This document shows, piece after piece, positions 10,056-20,679 of a DNA stretch of 64,000 nt. The translations under genes were made by a program, and so were the position numbers. A model generated the notes under the pieces. It was not told the DNA's origin and did not search any database. It saw only the letters and a list, made by a program, of their open reading frames with translations. The stretch is from JAJPJE01 sp963848375 (GTDB lineage: Bacteria > Acidobacteriota > Terriglobia > Terriglobales > Acidobacteriaceae). The stretch lies in NCBI GenBank assembly GCA_963848375.1, contig CAWKDK010000026.1, forward strand, positions 26,689 to 90,688, written 5' to 3'. Each line of letters begins with the position of its first letter. Within the stretch, counting starts at the first letter, position 1.

Positions 10056-12495
10056 TCAGTTAGGACCGGAGCCGTCTGCTTTCTTCGAGTTCTCTTCCAG
10101 GCGTCTGACTGAAGACTCACGTTTATCCGCTTTAATCTGTTTGTAGACCGCGAGTTCCCGATCTGCTTCTTCTCGCCTGCCGTCCTTACGATAAGCCATT
10201 TGGAGCTGATAATGCACGTAATCCAAGTCGGGTGAGAGCCGTGCAGCAGCTTCCAGATAAGAAATCGCGTCTTTAGTCTGGCCGCCATCCAGCAGGGCCT
10301 TGCCGAGTTGGTAATTCGCGCCTGCATGTTCCGGAGCCTGGTTGAGGACCGCTCTCAGATGACCCAGTGCTTCGTCTGTCTTCGACTGGCGCAGTAGAGC
10401 GTAGGCAAGGTTGTATTCATTCTCAACGTCGCTGGGCGAGACCGCCATCTCTGCACGAAATTCATTTACCGCTTCGTCGTACTTCTCCAGCCTCATATAC
10501 GCGTTTCCCGCGATAAAGTGAGCGCGTGGTAGTTGCGAATCGATCTGAAGCGCCTTGTGCGAGGCGGTTGCGGCCTGGGGATAGTAGCCCATCTCCGTCC
10601 AGGCTCGCGCAACAAGCAGCAGGATTTCCGTAGACGATTGTTGAGTCTGAAGTTTCTCCAGAACAGTGGACGCCGGCTGATACTGATTTGTCTTGATAAG
10701 AGAAATCGCCCAAGCGTATGCAATGCGCGGGTCCCGGAATGCATTGTCCCCTAACGGTGTAAAAGCCTGCGCAGCCTCGGCAAATGAATTGGTGTTGAAC
10801 AAAGACATACCGAGCATCGCCCGCAACGAGAGATCCTGAGGTTCGGCCGGTACCTCGATCCGTAATGCGCTGACGGCTTCCGGGTAGTCTTCCTGCCGGA
10901 ATGCGGCAATTCCGAGATTTCTCATGAGTCCGGGTGTTTGCGGATCCCATGACTTGGCTTCTTTGAACAACTCCGTCGCCACGGCGTAATTCTTCTGCCT
11001 CGCCTCGGAAGTGCCCCAGTCGTTGAAACTCACGCCGAGAATTGCACGCAATTGTTTTTCGCGGCCGGCGATGGCGGCCTGCTCTTCGGGACTGAGTTTC
11101 GGCTTGTCCGCCTGCGCCTCCTCGCCGGAGTCGGGCGCCAGCGATCCAGCGTTCTTCGGCGGGGCGACAATGCCAGGCAGATCTCCGGGCGCGTCTCCGC
11201 CGCCCATCCCCGCTACCGCGGCTCCCTGACCGACCTGTTTCTCCACCTGTTTCATATACAAGGCGAAGAGCTGTTTGGAGTGTTCTAGCTGTTGCGTCCC
11301 TTCTTCCCTGTGCCCATTGGTAATGGAGAGCCTTCCCAAGATGATGTAGGCCTTGCGTATCTGATAGTTATTTCGAGCTTCGTCTTTTCCGGTCAGCGCG
11401 ATCGCCTTAGTCAGATATTGCTTTGCCAGGTCGTACTGCTTGTTCTGATAGGCATTCGACCCCAAGAAGACCCAGGGGTCAGGCGAGGTCGGATCTGCTT
11501 CCGTCGCAATTTTCAGATGCTCATTTGATTCCGCAAACTTACCCTGCTTTGACTCGATAGCCCCGAGATACTGATTCGCGAGATAGTCTCTGGGAGCCAG
11601 ACGGATCGCCTCTTCCAACTCACTGATTGCCGCCTCGGTTGGTTCCCACGTATCGCGCTCAAGTATTGTTAGCGCGAGAAAAAGATGCACATGAGGAAGC
11701 TTTGGATCCAGCTGAATCGCGTGCTTGAACTCGCGAATCGCATCATCCCGATAGCCGTTGTCCCGATAGCCGCCGGCAAATACCATGTGCCAAATTGCGC
11801 GGTCTCCGTACTCACCAAGCATCGTCTGAAACACGTGTTCCGCTCTTTCTTTCTGTTTCAGCTGTAGGTAGGCATTGGCGAGCGCAAATTGGGCATCAGG
11901 GTCGGTCTTCAGTTCCAAAGATTTCTGAAATGCCGCTATCGCTTGTTCGGAATCATCCTTTTGGACAGCAGCTTTACCCTTCGTAAACCAGACAGCGGAA
12001 TCTTTGGGGTCGGCTTGAAGGATCTTATCGGCTTCGGCTATGGCCTCATCCGGCTTCCCGGCGACGAGGTAGACCATTGCCAATCTCGATCGCACACCAG
12101 CGACATCTTCGAGAGTTAGTGAACGCTTGTAGTGGAGAATCGCATCGTCGTAACGGCGTTGTGCAACGTCAAGGGCTGCCATCTCCCGCAGGGCCATGGC
12201 TGCCAGCTTCTGACTGGCATCCTCCACGTCAGCCGGAGATCCGTTTCGCGCTGCCGCACGCTCCGAGTCATACAGTTTCTGAAGTTGCTCAACCGGCGTA
12301 ACAGTTTGAGTTTTGGAAGCCGTAGATCGCGGAGGACGTAGAGGTTTGTCCCTGGCGCTGCTCCGCGAGCAGATGTAGCGGGATTAAGCCAAACAGGAAA
12401 CAGAGAAGCCATGTGCCCAGGTGAAGGCCGCGAGGACGGAAAATGATTGTGTTCTGGAGAGCGGCGATGCGCAGTTGAAGTAAGTCTTGACACAA
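10056..12495 (-). CDS. TPR-repeat protein (frameshift near the N-terminus)
   Basis: The intact frame (GTG at 12227) gives 723 residues of almost continuous tetratricopeptide repeats. The frame stays open upstream of that GTG with protein-like text (VEQLQKLYDSERAAARNG) but has no start codon before its stop at 12384. Removing one base in the CCC run at 12350-12352 joins it to a frame with a membrane or signal segment (LGTWLLCFLFGLIPLHLLAE), giving about 812 residues from a TTG at 12495. The start is therefore uncertain. A disordered Pro/Gly/Ala-rich linker lies near residues 300-350 of the 723-residue form. TPR arrays bind partner proteins. The tight link to the CRTAC1 gene and the upstream receptor suggests an envelope role. 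Confidence 0.8.
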
Positions 12496-12520
12496 TCAGA
12501 GCCGGGTTTTCCACAGGCCG

Positions 12521-12561
12521 AAAAGCAAAACGGCAGGACCTGATTCTATCAGGTCCCGCCG
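12521..12561 (-). terminator. Rho-independent terminator of the TonB receptor gene
   Basis: Read on the minus strand, the stem GGACCTGAT/ATCAGGTCC with a 3-base loop is extended by CGGC/GCCG arms and followed by TTTTGCTTTT. It sits 34 bp downstream of the receptor stop and before the TPR gene, so the TPR-CRTAC1 pair may be only partly co-transcribed with the receptor. Confidence 0.75.
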
Positions 12562-12594
12562 TTGGTTGTAGGTTATGTGACGAAACCAGTTTGG

Positions 12595-15500
12595 CTAGAA
12601 CGTAATGTGCAAGCCGTACTGGATTTCGCGACCAGCGTTGCCAACTACCGTCGTCGCCTGGCCAAAGTTATTGGTTATGGTCTGATGGGAGATGACATTG
12701 TTAGTAGTGCTGCACGGTGCATAGAAACCCGTTACAGCATTGACCGGGCCGCAGTTCACATTGGCGAACGTGGTGCCGCCGTTTACGCTGCCAATATTGT
12801 CTGCGCGGAAGTTTGCATGGTTGAACGCATTGAACAGATCGATACGGAACTGCATTCTGACTCGTTCTGTCAGCTTGAAGTTCTTATCGATTGACAGGTC
12901 GGTATCCAGCAAGCTCGGTCCATGGCAGTAGCCGCGAGGCTCCATGTTCGGGCTGATGGTTCCGATCTGGTATCCGACTAGCGTGAACGCATTCGGGTTG
13001 AACAGTTGATCGCCGTTTCGTTCAGCGCAACTCTGCCCCGCGAACTACCAGCGGACGCTGGGCTTGGTTGTACCGCGTGTTGAAGAGCGAGTTCAACCCG
13101 CCCGTCGGCCCACCGGTGCCAGTCGAACTGGTGTTTTCACTGAGTCCGTTCTGATAGGCAGTGATGGAGTTACCACTGGCTTCCGTGGTGATCAGACCAA
13201 GCTCCCATCCTCCGAACGCTCCTTTAACCAATTTATTCGCCTGATTGAGATCGGGCAAATAGTAGTTAAAGTTCGCCGTCAGGATGTGGGGACGGTTGAT
13301 CGCGGAATTACCACGATCCAGTCCCGGATTCCCAGAATACATATAGCTCTGGTATCCAAGGCCGCCGGAGGAGTCGTCCATGATCACGTTCGCGATCGAG
13401 TGTGACCATGTGTAAGCCGCGGTCAACTGCGATCTCTTGTAACGCGTCTTGAACAACGCCTGGAGCGAGTGGTAATTGGCATCGCCCTGGTGCGTCCACC
13501 ATGTCAGAGCAGTGTTGTAGTTGTTGAAAGCGAAGAACCCGGCAGTCTGGGCCTGAGCAGCCGTCATAAAGGAAGCTGCCAGCCAGTTCTGCGGAGCGAT
13601 CGAGTTGATGTCATAGCTCGTGGTCTGGTGGTAAGCATGGTTGCCAACGTAGCCGAGTTCGAGAGTCGTGTCTCGCGCCAGGCTGCGCTGAATGCTTACG
13701 TTCCACTGCCACGATTCAGGAAGGGTAGCACTCGGATCCATACCACCGGCCGGTGCTGCGCCGCCGCCCGGAGGAAGCGGGATAGCGGTATCCAGAGGCC
13801 GGTTGAAGCCTTGTGTTACGGCGAATGGGGCATTTGCCACGAGCGTGTAACGGCTTACGCGCTCGCGCTGGAAGAAGCGGCCAGCGCCGATGCGGACTGC
13901 CGTGTTGCCATCACCCCAGGGATCCCACGCAATACCGAGACGGGGAGAGAAGAGATGGTTGTTGTTGTTGACTAGCGAGCGTCCTGGACCAGGAGTTCCA
14001 GACGAGAAATTGGTTCCGAACTGCGCATTCGCTGCACCGCAAGGATCCGTGCCAGGAACTATCCACAATCCGTTGCAGGCATCAGATGACGGCAATGCAG
14101 GATTGTAGAGACTGGGCTGGAAGTTGGTGGCCTGGTTGTTCGGCTGGTAAGGCGCATCCAGTTTGTCCCAACGCAGACCGAGGTCCAACGTTAAGCGCGG
14201 AGTCACCTTCCAGTTGTCGGCGATGTACAGCGCGTCATCGTGCCAACGCAACTGTGCGCGGACGTTCGTTGACGTCTCAGCGTACCCGCTCCAGAGCGCT
14301 CCGGGAATCATCAGGTTCGCTAGGTCGTTTCCGGTCGGAGTGTTCGTTGCCCAACCAGCGGTACCAAAGGTGGCGCGTTCAGAACTGGAAGTGCTAGTGT
14401 CTTCGTCCTTGCCATTCCAGCTGATCTGGCCACCAAACTTGATCGTGTGCTTGCCAATGACTTTGGATGCGTCATCTTTGGCAACATACAGATCGAGCTG
14501 GTTCTGCCATGGAGCAATCGACCAATAGTTTTGGTTGTTGCCATAACCACCGATACCACCCCAGAGTGTCGGGATGCCGGCCGAAGCCGTCTTAATCGAC
14601 TGTGGATATTCGGTCGGGATTGCAGCACTGATGGCGTTCAACAAGGCTGTGCCCGTCAAACGACCACTGTTATCGCCGGTGCCGCCCGGAGTAATGGTGA
14701 TGCGGTTGTTGGAATAGCTGAACTCGGCATCGTTCACCATCGTTGTTCCGATGGTCCGAGTCCACTTTCCAACGATGCTCTTCGAAGGCTGTATCCAGTT
14801 GTCGTTCAGAGCGGGGAATGTGATCCTCACCCCAGTAGCCGGCGTTGTAAGCATCGTTCGACCAGCTATCCTGAGTGAAGCGTCCCATGAACGTGTTGTT
14901 CTTGCTGAGGTTGTAGTCAACACGAACGTTTTCCTGGCGCCACTTCAACGGAGTCGGCAGCGAAGCAGACCAGTTATGACCCTGCGCGTCAGTTGCCTGG
15001 TTCGGCAGGGGATACTTCATGATCATCAGCAATGCAGCAGGACTCGGGTTCGCAATCTTCAAGCGGATTGCCTGCAGCCTGATCTGCAACCGGAATGGTT
15101 CGGTGTTGCCTCGCCGCAGCTAACTCCCTGCGAAAAGTCGCCTAGAGCTTCCGCTGCCGTTGGAACGCACTGACTTCTCGTGATACCACGAATTTCGTGG
15201 TTCCACTCCTGGCTCCAGAAGAAGAACAGTTTGTTCTTAATGATCGGGCCGCCAATTGAGTAGCCCCAGTCATTACGGTTTACTTTGTCTTTGCCGTCAT
15301 GGGGAAGGGTAACTCCAGCGGCATTGGCGATGGCAGTGCGTTGCGCTGCGAAGTAGGTGCGAGCGTTGAGCGCAGTGTTACGGCCGCTGTACAGCACGCT
15401 GCCGTGCCAGTCATTGCTTCCGCTGCGGGTAACGATATTGATAACCGCACCAGCAGCTCCGCCATACTCAGCGCCGTAGCTGTTGCGCAGCATCTTGAAT

Positions 15501-16156
15501 TCCGCAATCGATTCGATCGAAGGATAGATCAGAATCGTACGGTTCGAACCGGTGTCATTGTTGTTAGCGCCATCAACCAGGTACAGGTTGTTGGTGGTTT
15601 GGTTTCCGTTGACCGAAAAGTCAACGCCGCCTTGCAGACCTTTGTTCTTGCTGTCGAAGTTGTTCGCCGCGGAAACGCCAGGCGCCAACTGCGTCAACTG
15701 CACAAAGCTGCGTCCATTCAGAGGCAGTTCACGAACCTGCTGTCCTTCGACGGTTTCGCCGAGAGACGCATTGTCCGTTTGCACCTGGATAGCATTGGCT
15801 TCTACGTCCACGTGCTCGGTCGCGCTACCAACTTGCAATTTGACATCTGCAGTCGTGGTAGAGGACGCGTGTACTTCCACGCTGTTGGTGACCGACTCTT
15901 TGAAATTCGGAGCCTTCACCGTTAATTGATATGTTCCCGTCGGCAAGGCTTCAAATCTGTAGTCGCCGCCGGAACTTGTATTCATTGTGCGCGTAGCGCC
16001 AGTCGCGGTATTCGTGATAGTCACTGGGACATTTGCTGCTACTGCCCCTGTTTGATCTGTCACTGTACCCGTGACGATACCTGTGGTCACCTGAGCGTAT
16101 GCAGGTAACATCAGGCAAGCTACGCAGAGAATCAGCGAAACGATATAGCGTCTCAT
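12595..16156 (-). CDS. Oar-like TonB-dependent receptor with carboxypeptidase-regulatory domain (four frameshifts)
   Basis: Four frame fragments read as one protein of about 1185 residues after removing one base at each of 15099/15100, 15060, 14819 and the CCCC run 13036-13039. The signal peptide ends PAYAQ and the start has AGGAG upstream. Next comes a carboxypeptidase-regulatory-like domain (residues ~25-105, GIVTGTVTDQTGAVAANVPV). The plug follows (~110-230; LPLNGRSFVQLTQLAPGV and NSYGAEYGGAAGAVINIVTRSG). The beta-barrel ends with RIDLFNAFNHANF and a terminal Phe. This is the common acidobacterial outer-membrane receptor type, expected to import or bind large ligands with TonB energy. The ligand is unknown; nearby glucanases suggest a glycan. 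If the shifts were real the gene would be dead. Confidence 0.85.
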
Positions 16157-16563
16157 CGGGTCTCCTGCTTCATCTTTCTAATGCCGATCTTCTGGCTTCT
16201 TCACTGCTTTTTTTACTTATTGATTGAAGCTCACTGCAGACCGGGATTCGCAGTGCCCTGTTGAGGAGTTCTTCGGGGTAATTGGTCTACCCCTTCCCCA
16301 AGCCTGAACGTATAGTGCAATACGCGTGTTCTTCGACACTTAGTATTTTTGTACTATACGGCTCGGTTTGTACAACTACTCTGCCGTACATGTCAAGAAA
16401 TTCTGCGGCAGCTTATCCCTGCGAATCTCCTTGTGGGGACGGCAGTTGGCCGATTTCTGACATCTACTTTCCTGCCCGCGACTCAATGCGGTGACTAGTA
16501 CTTTCTAATTAGCTGATTTTTCAACAGCTTCCCTGCTTCGCAAACTTGGTACGAGAACACAAA
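16157..16563. other. Leader and promoter region of the TonB receptor gene
   Basis: About 400 bp without a credible gene. It is the 5' region of the receptor gene. TTTGTAC occurs twice 19 bp apart (16348-16354 and 16367-16373). The second is part of the 8-bp palindrome TTGTACAA (16368-16375), and a TAGTA/TACTA inverted repeat overlaps the first. These are candidate operator half-sites, unproven. Confidence 0.35.
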
Positions 16564-16595
16564 GCGGGGATGCGCAGCCACCAGCACATCCCCGC
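16564..16595 (-). terminator. Hairpin terminator downstream of GH30
   Basis: Perfect 9-bp stem GCGGGGATG / CATCCCCGC with a 14-base loop, 14 bp past the GH30 stop at 16609. On the minus strand it is followed by a mixed T-rich stretch (TTTGTGTT), so termination may be imperfect. Confidence 0.55.
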
Positions 16596-16608
16596 CTCAT
16601 AATATTAG

Positions 16609-18039
16609 TTATCGCCAAGTTAATGTCGTGACCGATTTGGGAAGAAGCTCCACCACCGTGCTCTTTGCGCCGTCGCTCAGAGCGATTCTCCTGGACTCTC
16701 CGGAATTGGTTACCACAACCACATTTCCGCCGTCGGGATTAGAAAATGCCACGTGCGTCACATCCGTTATATCGCCTGACGACTCAATTCGCGTCGCACC
16801 CTGACGCACACTTCGCGAATAGTGCGCGAATGCCCAGTACTGCCCGCTGCGCGTGACTTTTTTCGTTTGCGAATTTACAGTCACTACGCCGCCGCAGGGA
16901 AACGGCCCGATATTCGGCTTGCCCACCTCATCGAGCACCAGGTTCCATGCGATGATGCAGCGCCCGGAATTCCGCAGCACGCCGGTAAACGTATTGCTCC
17001 ACTTCACCCAATCGGTTTCGTAATCGGGAGCCGTGTAGTCCGGGCCACCTTCGGTCCAGTACATTTCCGCATCGGGATGAACCGCCAGCACCTTCTGCAT
17101 CCACTCGGGTTTGCCCAGGTATCCATGCCACGCGATTGATTTCGTGTACTTCTGCACATTCGGGTCGTCCAATTCGCAGATTGCGCGCCCCCACAAGTTG
17201 TAGTTGTGATCGATCAGCCAGATCTTCGTTTTCAAACCAGATTTCTCGATCGACGGGCCCAAATCCTCTCCGACGAACTGCACTTCGATTTCTTGCGGCC
17301 ATGAGCACGCAGGCATCTTGCCATCCTGATCCGTGTCCACTTCATTCTGCGAGCTGACGGCATTCACGACCACGCCTTCGCCTTGATATGCCTGCAGGAA
17401 CTTCACGATGTACTGCGCGTACACGCCGAGATGGCTCCGCGAGATCGTTCCTCCCAATAGCGTGTTCTTGGTGGACTTCATCCATCCCGGAGGGCTCCAC
17501 GGCGTGCCTAATAAGAAGAGCCCTGGATTGAATTGCCTCGCGCTGCGCAGGGTTGGCAGGATGTATTCGCGATCGTGTTCGATGGAAAAGCGCTTCAGCT
17601 CCGGATCCGGATCGCCGTCATCATAGCTATAGGCGTTGCGAGAGTAATCGCTCGACCCGATACAAACGCGGCCTACGCTGAGTCCCATCTGCGATGGATC
17701 GAACAGTTCATGCAGCAGTTCTTCGCGTGCTGCTTGCGGCATCTGGTGAACGTTCCAACATGCTGCATCGGTGAACGCACCACCGAAGCCGAGAATCGGC
17801 TGGTACTTCTTGCTCGCATCAACAGTGATGGCCTCGCCAGTCCCAGGACCTGAACTCCATCCAATTTTCGGCTGCTCCGCGTAACGTTTGGTCTCGTTGG
17901 TGACGAAGACTTGCAGGCCTGAACCTCCGGAGCTTGTCTGGGCCGCGAAGGCCTTGGTGGGAAGTGCTTCCGATATGGACGCCAGAGCCGCTGTGGCTCC
18001 GGCAATCTGTAGAAATTCACGACGAGTACGAGATGACAT
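16609..18039 (-). CDS. Tat-exported GH30 glucanase / glucosylceramidase-family enzyme
   Basis: 476 residues. The N-terminus carries a twin-arginine signal (RTRREFLQIAG, residues 4-14) and cleavage is expected near 33. The GH30 (beta/alpha)8 core spans about 70-400, followed by the small beta domain typical of the family. The acid/base Glu is E233 in SSQNEVD and the nucleophile is E330 in MYWTEGG. GFGGAFTDAA and TPWSPPGWMK are family signatures. Close families are glucan endo-1,6-beta-glucosidases and glucocerebrosidases; the exact substrate cannot be fixed. It is on the same strand as, and upstream of, the receptor-TPR-CRTAC1 genes, supporting a joint role in beta-glucan use. Confidence 0.93.
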   Translation of the reverse strand: MSSRTRREFLQIAGATAALASISEALPTKAFAAQTSSGGSGLQVFVTNETKRYAEQPKIGWSSGPGTGEAITVDASKKYQPILGFGGAFTDAACWNVHQMPQAAREELLHELFDPSQMGLSVGRVCIGSSDYSRNAYSYDDGDPDPELKRFSIEHDREYILPTLRSARQFNPGLFLLGTPWSPPGWMKSTKNTLLGGTISRSHLGVYAQYIVKFLQAYQGEGVVVNAVSSQNEVDTDQDGKMPACSWPQEIEVQFVGEDLGPSIEKSGLKTKIWLIDHNYNLWGRAICELDDPNVQKYTKSIAWHGYLGKPEWMQKVLAVHPDAEMYWTEGGPDYTAPDYETDWVKWSNTFTGVLRNSGRCIIAWNLVLDEVGKPNIGPFPCGGVVTVNSQTKKVTRSGQYWAFAHYSRSVRQGATRIESSGDITDVTHVAFSNPDGGNVVVVTNSGESRRIALSDGAKSTVVELLPKSVTTLTWR

Positions 18040-18577
18040 GGTCTCCCTTCTGAAAAGGAAAATGGCAGAGCAGTGTACCGCACCAGTGCGGAAACATCTG
18101 TATCAGCGGGGATTCTTCCAGAGAGAGTCCCGGCCCAAATGCCGGGAAAATTATTTGGGACTGTTAACTAACGTCTTGGGACCAACGTCGTCCAAGTAAC
18201 AGGCAAACGAAAAAGGCCCACAGGAGCAAAGGTTATGTTGAGCAACGACAATCGCAATCGGATCTTAGGGGCCTCTCTGGTATTTGCCGGCATCGTCGGC
18301 CTGATCGCGCCACCTCTTCCAGCCGTGCGCCTGTGCCCAAGCTAGTTGCTCACCAAGGCTGGAATAGGAGTTAGCTATGTAGCGCCTCCCGCGCCGCCCG
18401 CGTGCACCTCGCGCGCCCCAGGCGAGAGTTATCACCGCTCGTGCTCTCAAGCTGGTTCTGCCTGCGCTGTAGTCCGCATGGCAACTCTGGTTCTGCTTGC
18501 TCCCACTCGAATTGACCACCCTGAATAGCCACAGCGATAATGGAACCGCCTGGTAATCCGCTCAGCGGTGGTGAAAA
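18040..18577. other. Intergenic region upstream of GH30, mostly non-coding
   Basis: About 540 bp. A perfect hairpin TCCCGGC-n6-GCCGGGA lies near 18127-18146 in the GH30 leader; it could be a leader structure. One possible short peptide gene (18235-18345) is listed separately. Nothing else was recognised. Confidence 0.4.
18235..18345 (+). CDS. Possible 36-residue membrane peptide
   Basis: ATG at 18235 is preceded by AGGAGC with about 8 bases spacing. The translation is 36 residues: a polar start (MLSNDNRNR), then one hydrophobic segment (ILGASLVFAGIVGLIAPPL), then a short tail. I know no family for it. Other frames also stop shortly after, so a frameshift does not obviously extend it. It may be a genuine small protein or a chance ORF. 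Confidence 0.3.
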   Translation: MLSNDNRNRILGASLVFAGIVGLIAPPLPAVRLCPS

Positions 18578-18808
18578 GTGACCGAACCGAAATCGAAAGA
18601 ATCCTGGGAAGACTTCAGCGAACGCGTGGGTCGCGAGATCGGCAAAGCAGCCGGCGAGGCCGAGAAGGAAGCCGAACGGCTGATCGCCTACATCAACTCG
18701 GATGTGGTTCCTGCAGTTCGCACCCACTCCACTCGTGCGTTGCGCGTCGCCGCGCAGAAAATGGCGGAGTTCGCCGATTACATCGACGATCAAAAGAAAA
18801 AATCCTGA
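18578..18808 (+). CDS. Small charged helical protein of unknown function
   Basis: 76 residues from GTG at 18578, very rich in Glu, Lys and Ala, predicted almost wholly helical (EDFSERVGREIGKAAGEAE). There is no signal peptide or membrane segment. Its stop overlaps the rlpA start by one base (TGATG at 18806-18810), so translation is coupled and the pair forms an operon. No family recognised; a link to the cell envelope is inferred only from rlpA. Confidence 0.65.
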   Translation: MTEPKSKESWEDFSERVGREIGKAAGEAEKEAERLIAYINSDVVPAVRTHSTRALRVAAQKMAEFADYIDDQKKKS

Positions 18809-19551
18809 TGCGCTCCCGGGCCCTCGTCGCGCTTCTGGGAATTCTGATTCTGCTCGCAGGCTGTGGCGGACGCAAAACCACGACCACTAAGCTCCCACCA
18901 CCGCCGCCCATCGCGACCACTTCTTCCACTGAGACGACAAAAGTAGAGTCGCCCAGCAAGCCCTCCGCACACACAGAAGACGAGTTCGGACCCGACACCA
19001 AGCCTTTGCTCACACAAACCGGCATGGCGAGCTGGTATGGACCCCCCTATCACAACCGGCGCAGCGCGAATGGCGAAGTCTTCGATATGAACCAGCTCAC
19101 CGCGGCTCATCTGACATTCCCAATGAACTCAATCGTCCGGGTCACCAATCTGAAGACACATCATTCGACGATCGTGCGTATCACCGATCGCGGCCCCTTT
19201 GTTCCCGATCGCGTGATCGACCTTTCCGCCGCAGCGGCGAAAGCCGTCGACGTCTGGCGTCCCGGCACCGCACCTGTCCGTCTTGATCTATTGAAGACTC
19301 CGAATGATCTCGGCATTCCTGGCCGCTGGTGTGTGCAGATCGGCGCCATTAAAGACGAAAAGGAAGCGCTGCACCTGAAAGAAAAACTCATTCGCCGTTA
19401 TCGCACCGCACAAGTGCTCGAGTTCCGCAGCCCGGTCGGAGATTACTGGGTTCGAGTGCGTGTAGCTCAAGATGACAAGCGCCGCGCCGAAGAGGTTGCC
19501 CGCGAGAATTCCGCTCCTGAAGGGAATGTCTTCCTGGTGCGTTTAGACTGA
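18808..19551 (+). CDS. rlpA: RlpA-family septal lytic transglycosylase lipoprotein with SPOR-like C-terminus
   Basis: 247 residues starting at the ATG that overlaps the upstream stop. The lipoprotein signal has the lipobox LAGC (Cys near residue 18), followed by a Thr/Pro/Ser-rich linker. The double-psi beta-barrel domain (about 70-160) begins GMASWYGPPYHNRRSANGE and includes RITDRGPFVPDRVIDLS, matching RlpA. The C-terminal 70 residues (WCVQIGAIKDEKEALHLKEK onward) look like a SPOR domain that binds denuded peptidoglycan at the septum. RlpA proteins cleave glycan strands lacking stem peptides. A hairpin repeat starts right after the stop. Confidence 0.92.
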   Translation: MRSRALVALLGILILLAGCGGRKTTTTKLPPPPPIATTSSTETTKVESPSKPSAHTEDEFGPDTKPLLTQTGMASWYGPPYHNRRSANGEVFDMNQLTAAHLTFPMNSIVRVTNLKTHHSTIVRITDRGPFVPDRVIDLSAAAAKAVDVWRPGTAPVRLDLLKTPNDLGIPGRWCVQIGAIKDEKEALHLKEKLIRRYRTAQVLEFRSPVGDYWVRVRVAQDDKRRAEEVARENSAPEGNVFLVRLD

Positions 19552-19590
19552 GGGTGCCCGCTCCTTTCCGTCTTCGGAAAGGGCCGGAAC
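19552..19590. repeat. Dispersed hairpin repeat, second copy
   Basis: GGGTGCCCGCTCCTTTCC, a short loop, then GGAAAGGGCCGGAAC. It starts at the base after the rlpA stop. It shares GGGTGyCCGsTCCTT...AAGGGCCGG with the copies at 8240-8271 and 28854-28893. It probably folds as a hairpin and may terminate rlpA transcription. Confidence 0.65.
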
Positions 19591-19633
19591 TACTCTGCAA
19601 CCTGCGAGAATCATATCGAAGGAGGAGATGGAA

Positions 19634-19975
19634 ATGTCCGACTGCCTCTTCTGCCGCATCATTCGCGGCGAGATCCCCTCGAAGAAAGTTTATGAAGACG
19701 ATCGCGTCTACGCCTTCGAAGACATCAACCCGCAGGCGCCCACTCACTTCTTGATTATTCCCAAGGAACACATCGCCGGACTGGATGAGGCAACGCCCGA
19801 CCATGCGGAGATTATCGGTTATTTAAATTTGGCGGCTGCGAAGCTAGCGCAGAATCGCAATCTAAAGAATGGTTATCGAACTGTGCTCAACGTCGGTCCG
19901 GATGCTGGACAGAGTGTCTTCCACATTCACCTGCATCTGCTCGGCGGGCGGTACATGGCGTGGCCGCCAGGCTAA
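19634..19975 (+). CDS. HIT-family nucleotide-binding hydrolase (HINT type)
   Basis: 113 residues with the N-terminal zinc-binding-type CLFCRII motif and the histidine triad HIHLHLL at the C-terminus, the usual HINT length. HINT proteins hydrolyse AMP-lysine and other nucleoside phosphoramidates in the cytoplasm. The second ATG (19634) is preferred over 19628 because the strong AAGGAGGAG sits only a base or two before 19628 but about 7 before 19634. A diverged copy of this gene's last 30 codons occurs at 20677-20764. Confidence 0.93.
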   Translation: MSDCLFCRIIRGEIPSKKVYEDDRVYAFEDINPQAPTHFLIIPKEHIAGLDEATPDHAEIIGYLNLAAAKLAQNRNLKNGYRTVLNVGPDAGQSVFHIHLHLLGGRYMAWPPG

Positions 19976-20090
19976 AACGGGCGGCGAACGTCTGGAGCTT
20001 GCGTTGGCTCGCGGGTGGGAGCGGCTCTAGGGGGATTTCCCAAGAGTTATTTCAAAGCCAATTTTAGAAAGGTGGCATCAAAGTTGACGT

Positions 20091-20264
20091 ATGGACATCG
20101 AGAAAACCATTTCGGACGTAGAGTTGCTGGAGCGCCTCTTGGCGTTACCGGACGGGAGACCGGTCTCTCAAACGGACCGGGAGGCTGCTAATCGCAGGCA
20201 CGATGAGAACTGCAGCAGGAATCCATGGTTCCGCGTATGGCAGCAGTTTGGTTTGCCTCGCTAA
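20091..20264 (+). CDS. Small hypothetical protein, 57 residues
   Basis: ATG at 20091 to TAA at 20264, with AAAGGTGG some 14 bases upstream. The protein is charged (MDIEKTISDVELLERLLALP, then a basic middle) and ends in an aromatic stretch (NPWFRVWQQFG). No family recognised and no membrane segment. It lies between the HIT gene and a region of gene remnants, so it could be a real small gene or part of the same debris. Confidence 0.4.
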   Translation: MDIEKTISDVELLERLLALPDGRPVSQTDREAANRRHDENCSRNPWFRVWQQFGLPR

Positions 20265-20382
20265 CACTGCGCCAGGTTGCGAGTGTGCGATCAACGAAGA
20301 GTTAACTGTCGCCATCCCTCAAAGATGGATCCTCATCGGAGGTTCGACATTCGCGCGCAAGACTCCACCGTTAGCGTCAAAT

Positions 20383-20679
20383 TTACGGCGCGAACACTGG
20401 CAATGCTACCTTCTCCTTAACCCCCGATCCTTCTACCACCGTATAGATCGCATCTGCAGCTACGTCCTTCAATTCCTCTTCTTTGCCATTCGGCCAGCGG
20501 ATCACGACCTTGCTCATCGTGGCATCTTTCCCGAGTCCAAAATGAAGGCGCAAGTCGTTCTGCGAGATGTAGCTCGAACCGGATCTCACTTCGCGCAGCT
20601 GCTGCCCGCTCGCTGTCTGCACCGTCACTCGCGCTCCAATCGCTGCGCGGTTGCTGACCGTCCCAACTAGCGGTTTTTA
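20383..20679 (-). pseudogene. Remnant of a CRTAC1-type gene: ASPIC/UnbV domain only
   Basis: The minus-strand frame reads VGTVSNRAAIGARVTVQT, then SGSSYISQNDLRLHFGLG and VVIRWPNGKEEELKD, a good ASPIC/UnbV C-terminal domain of about 95 residues. No FG-GAP repeats precede it: the frame stops a few codons upstream and the sequence there changes to a HIT-like remnant on the other strand. It is clearly the 3' end of a second CRTAC1-like gene that lost its body. Its sequence differs from both intact CRTAC1 proteins in this window. Confidence 0.7.
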
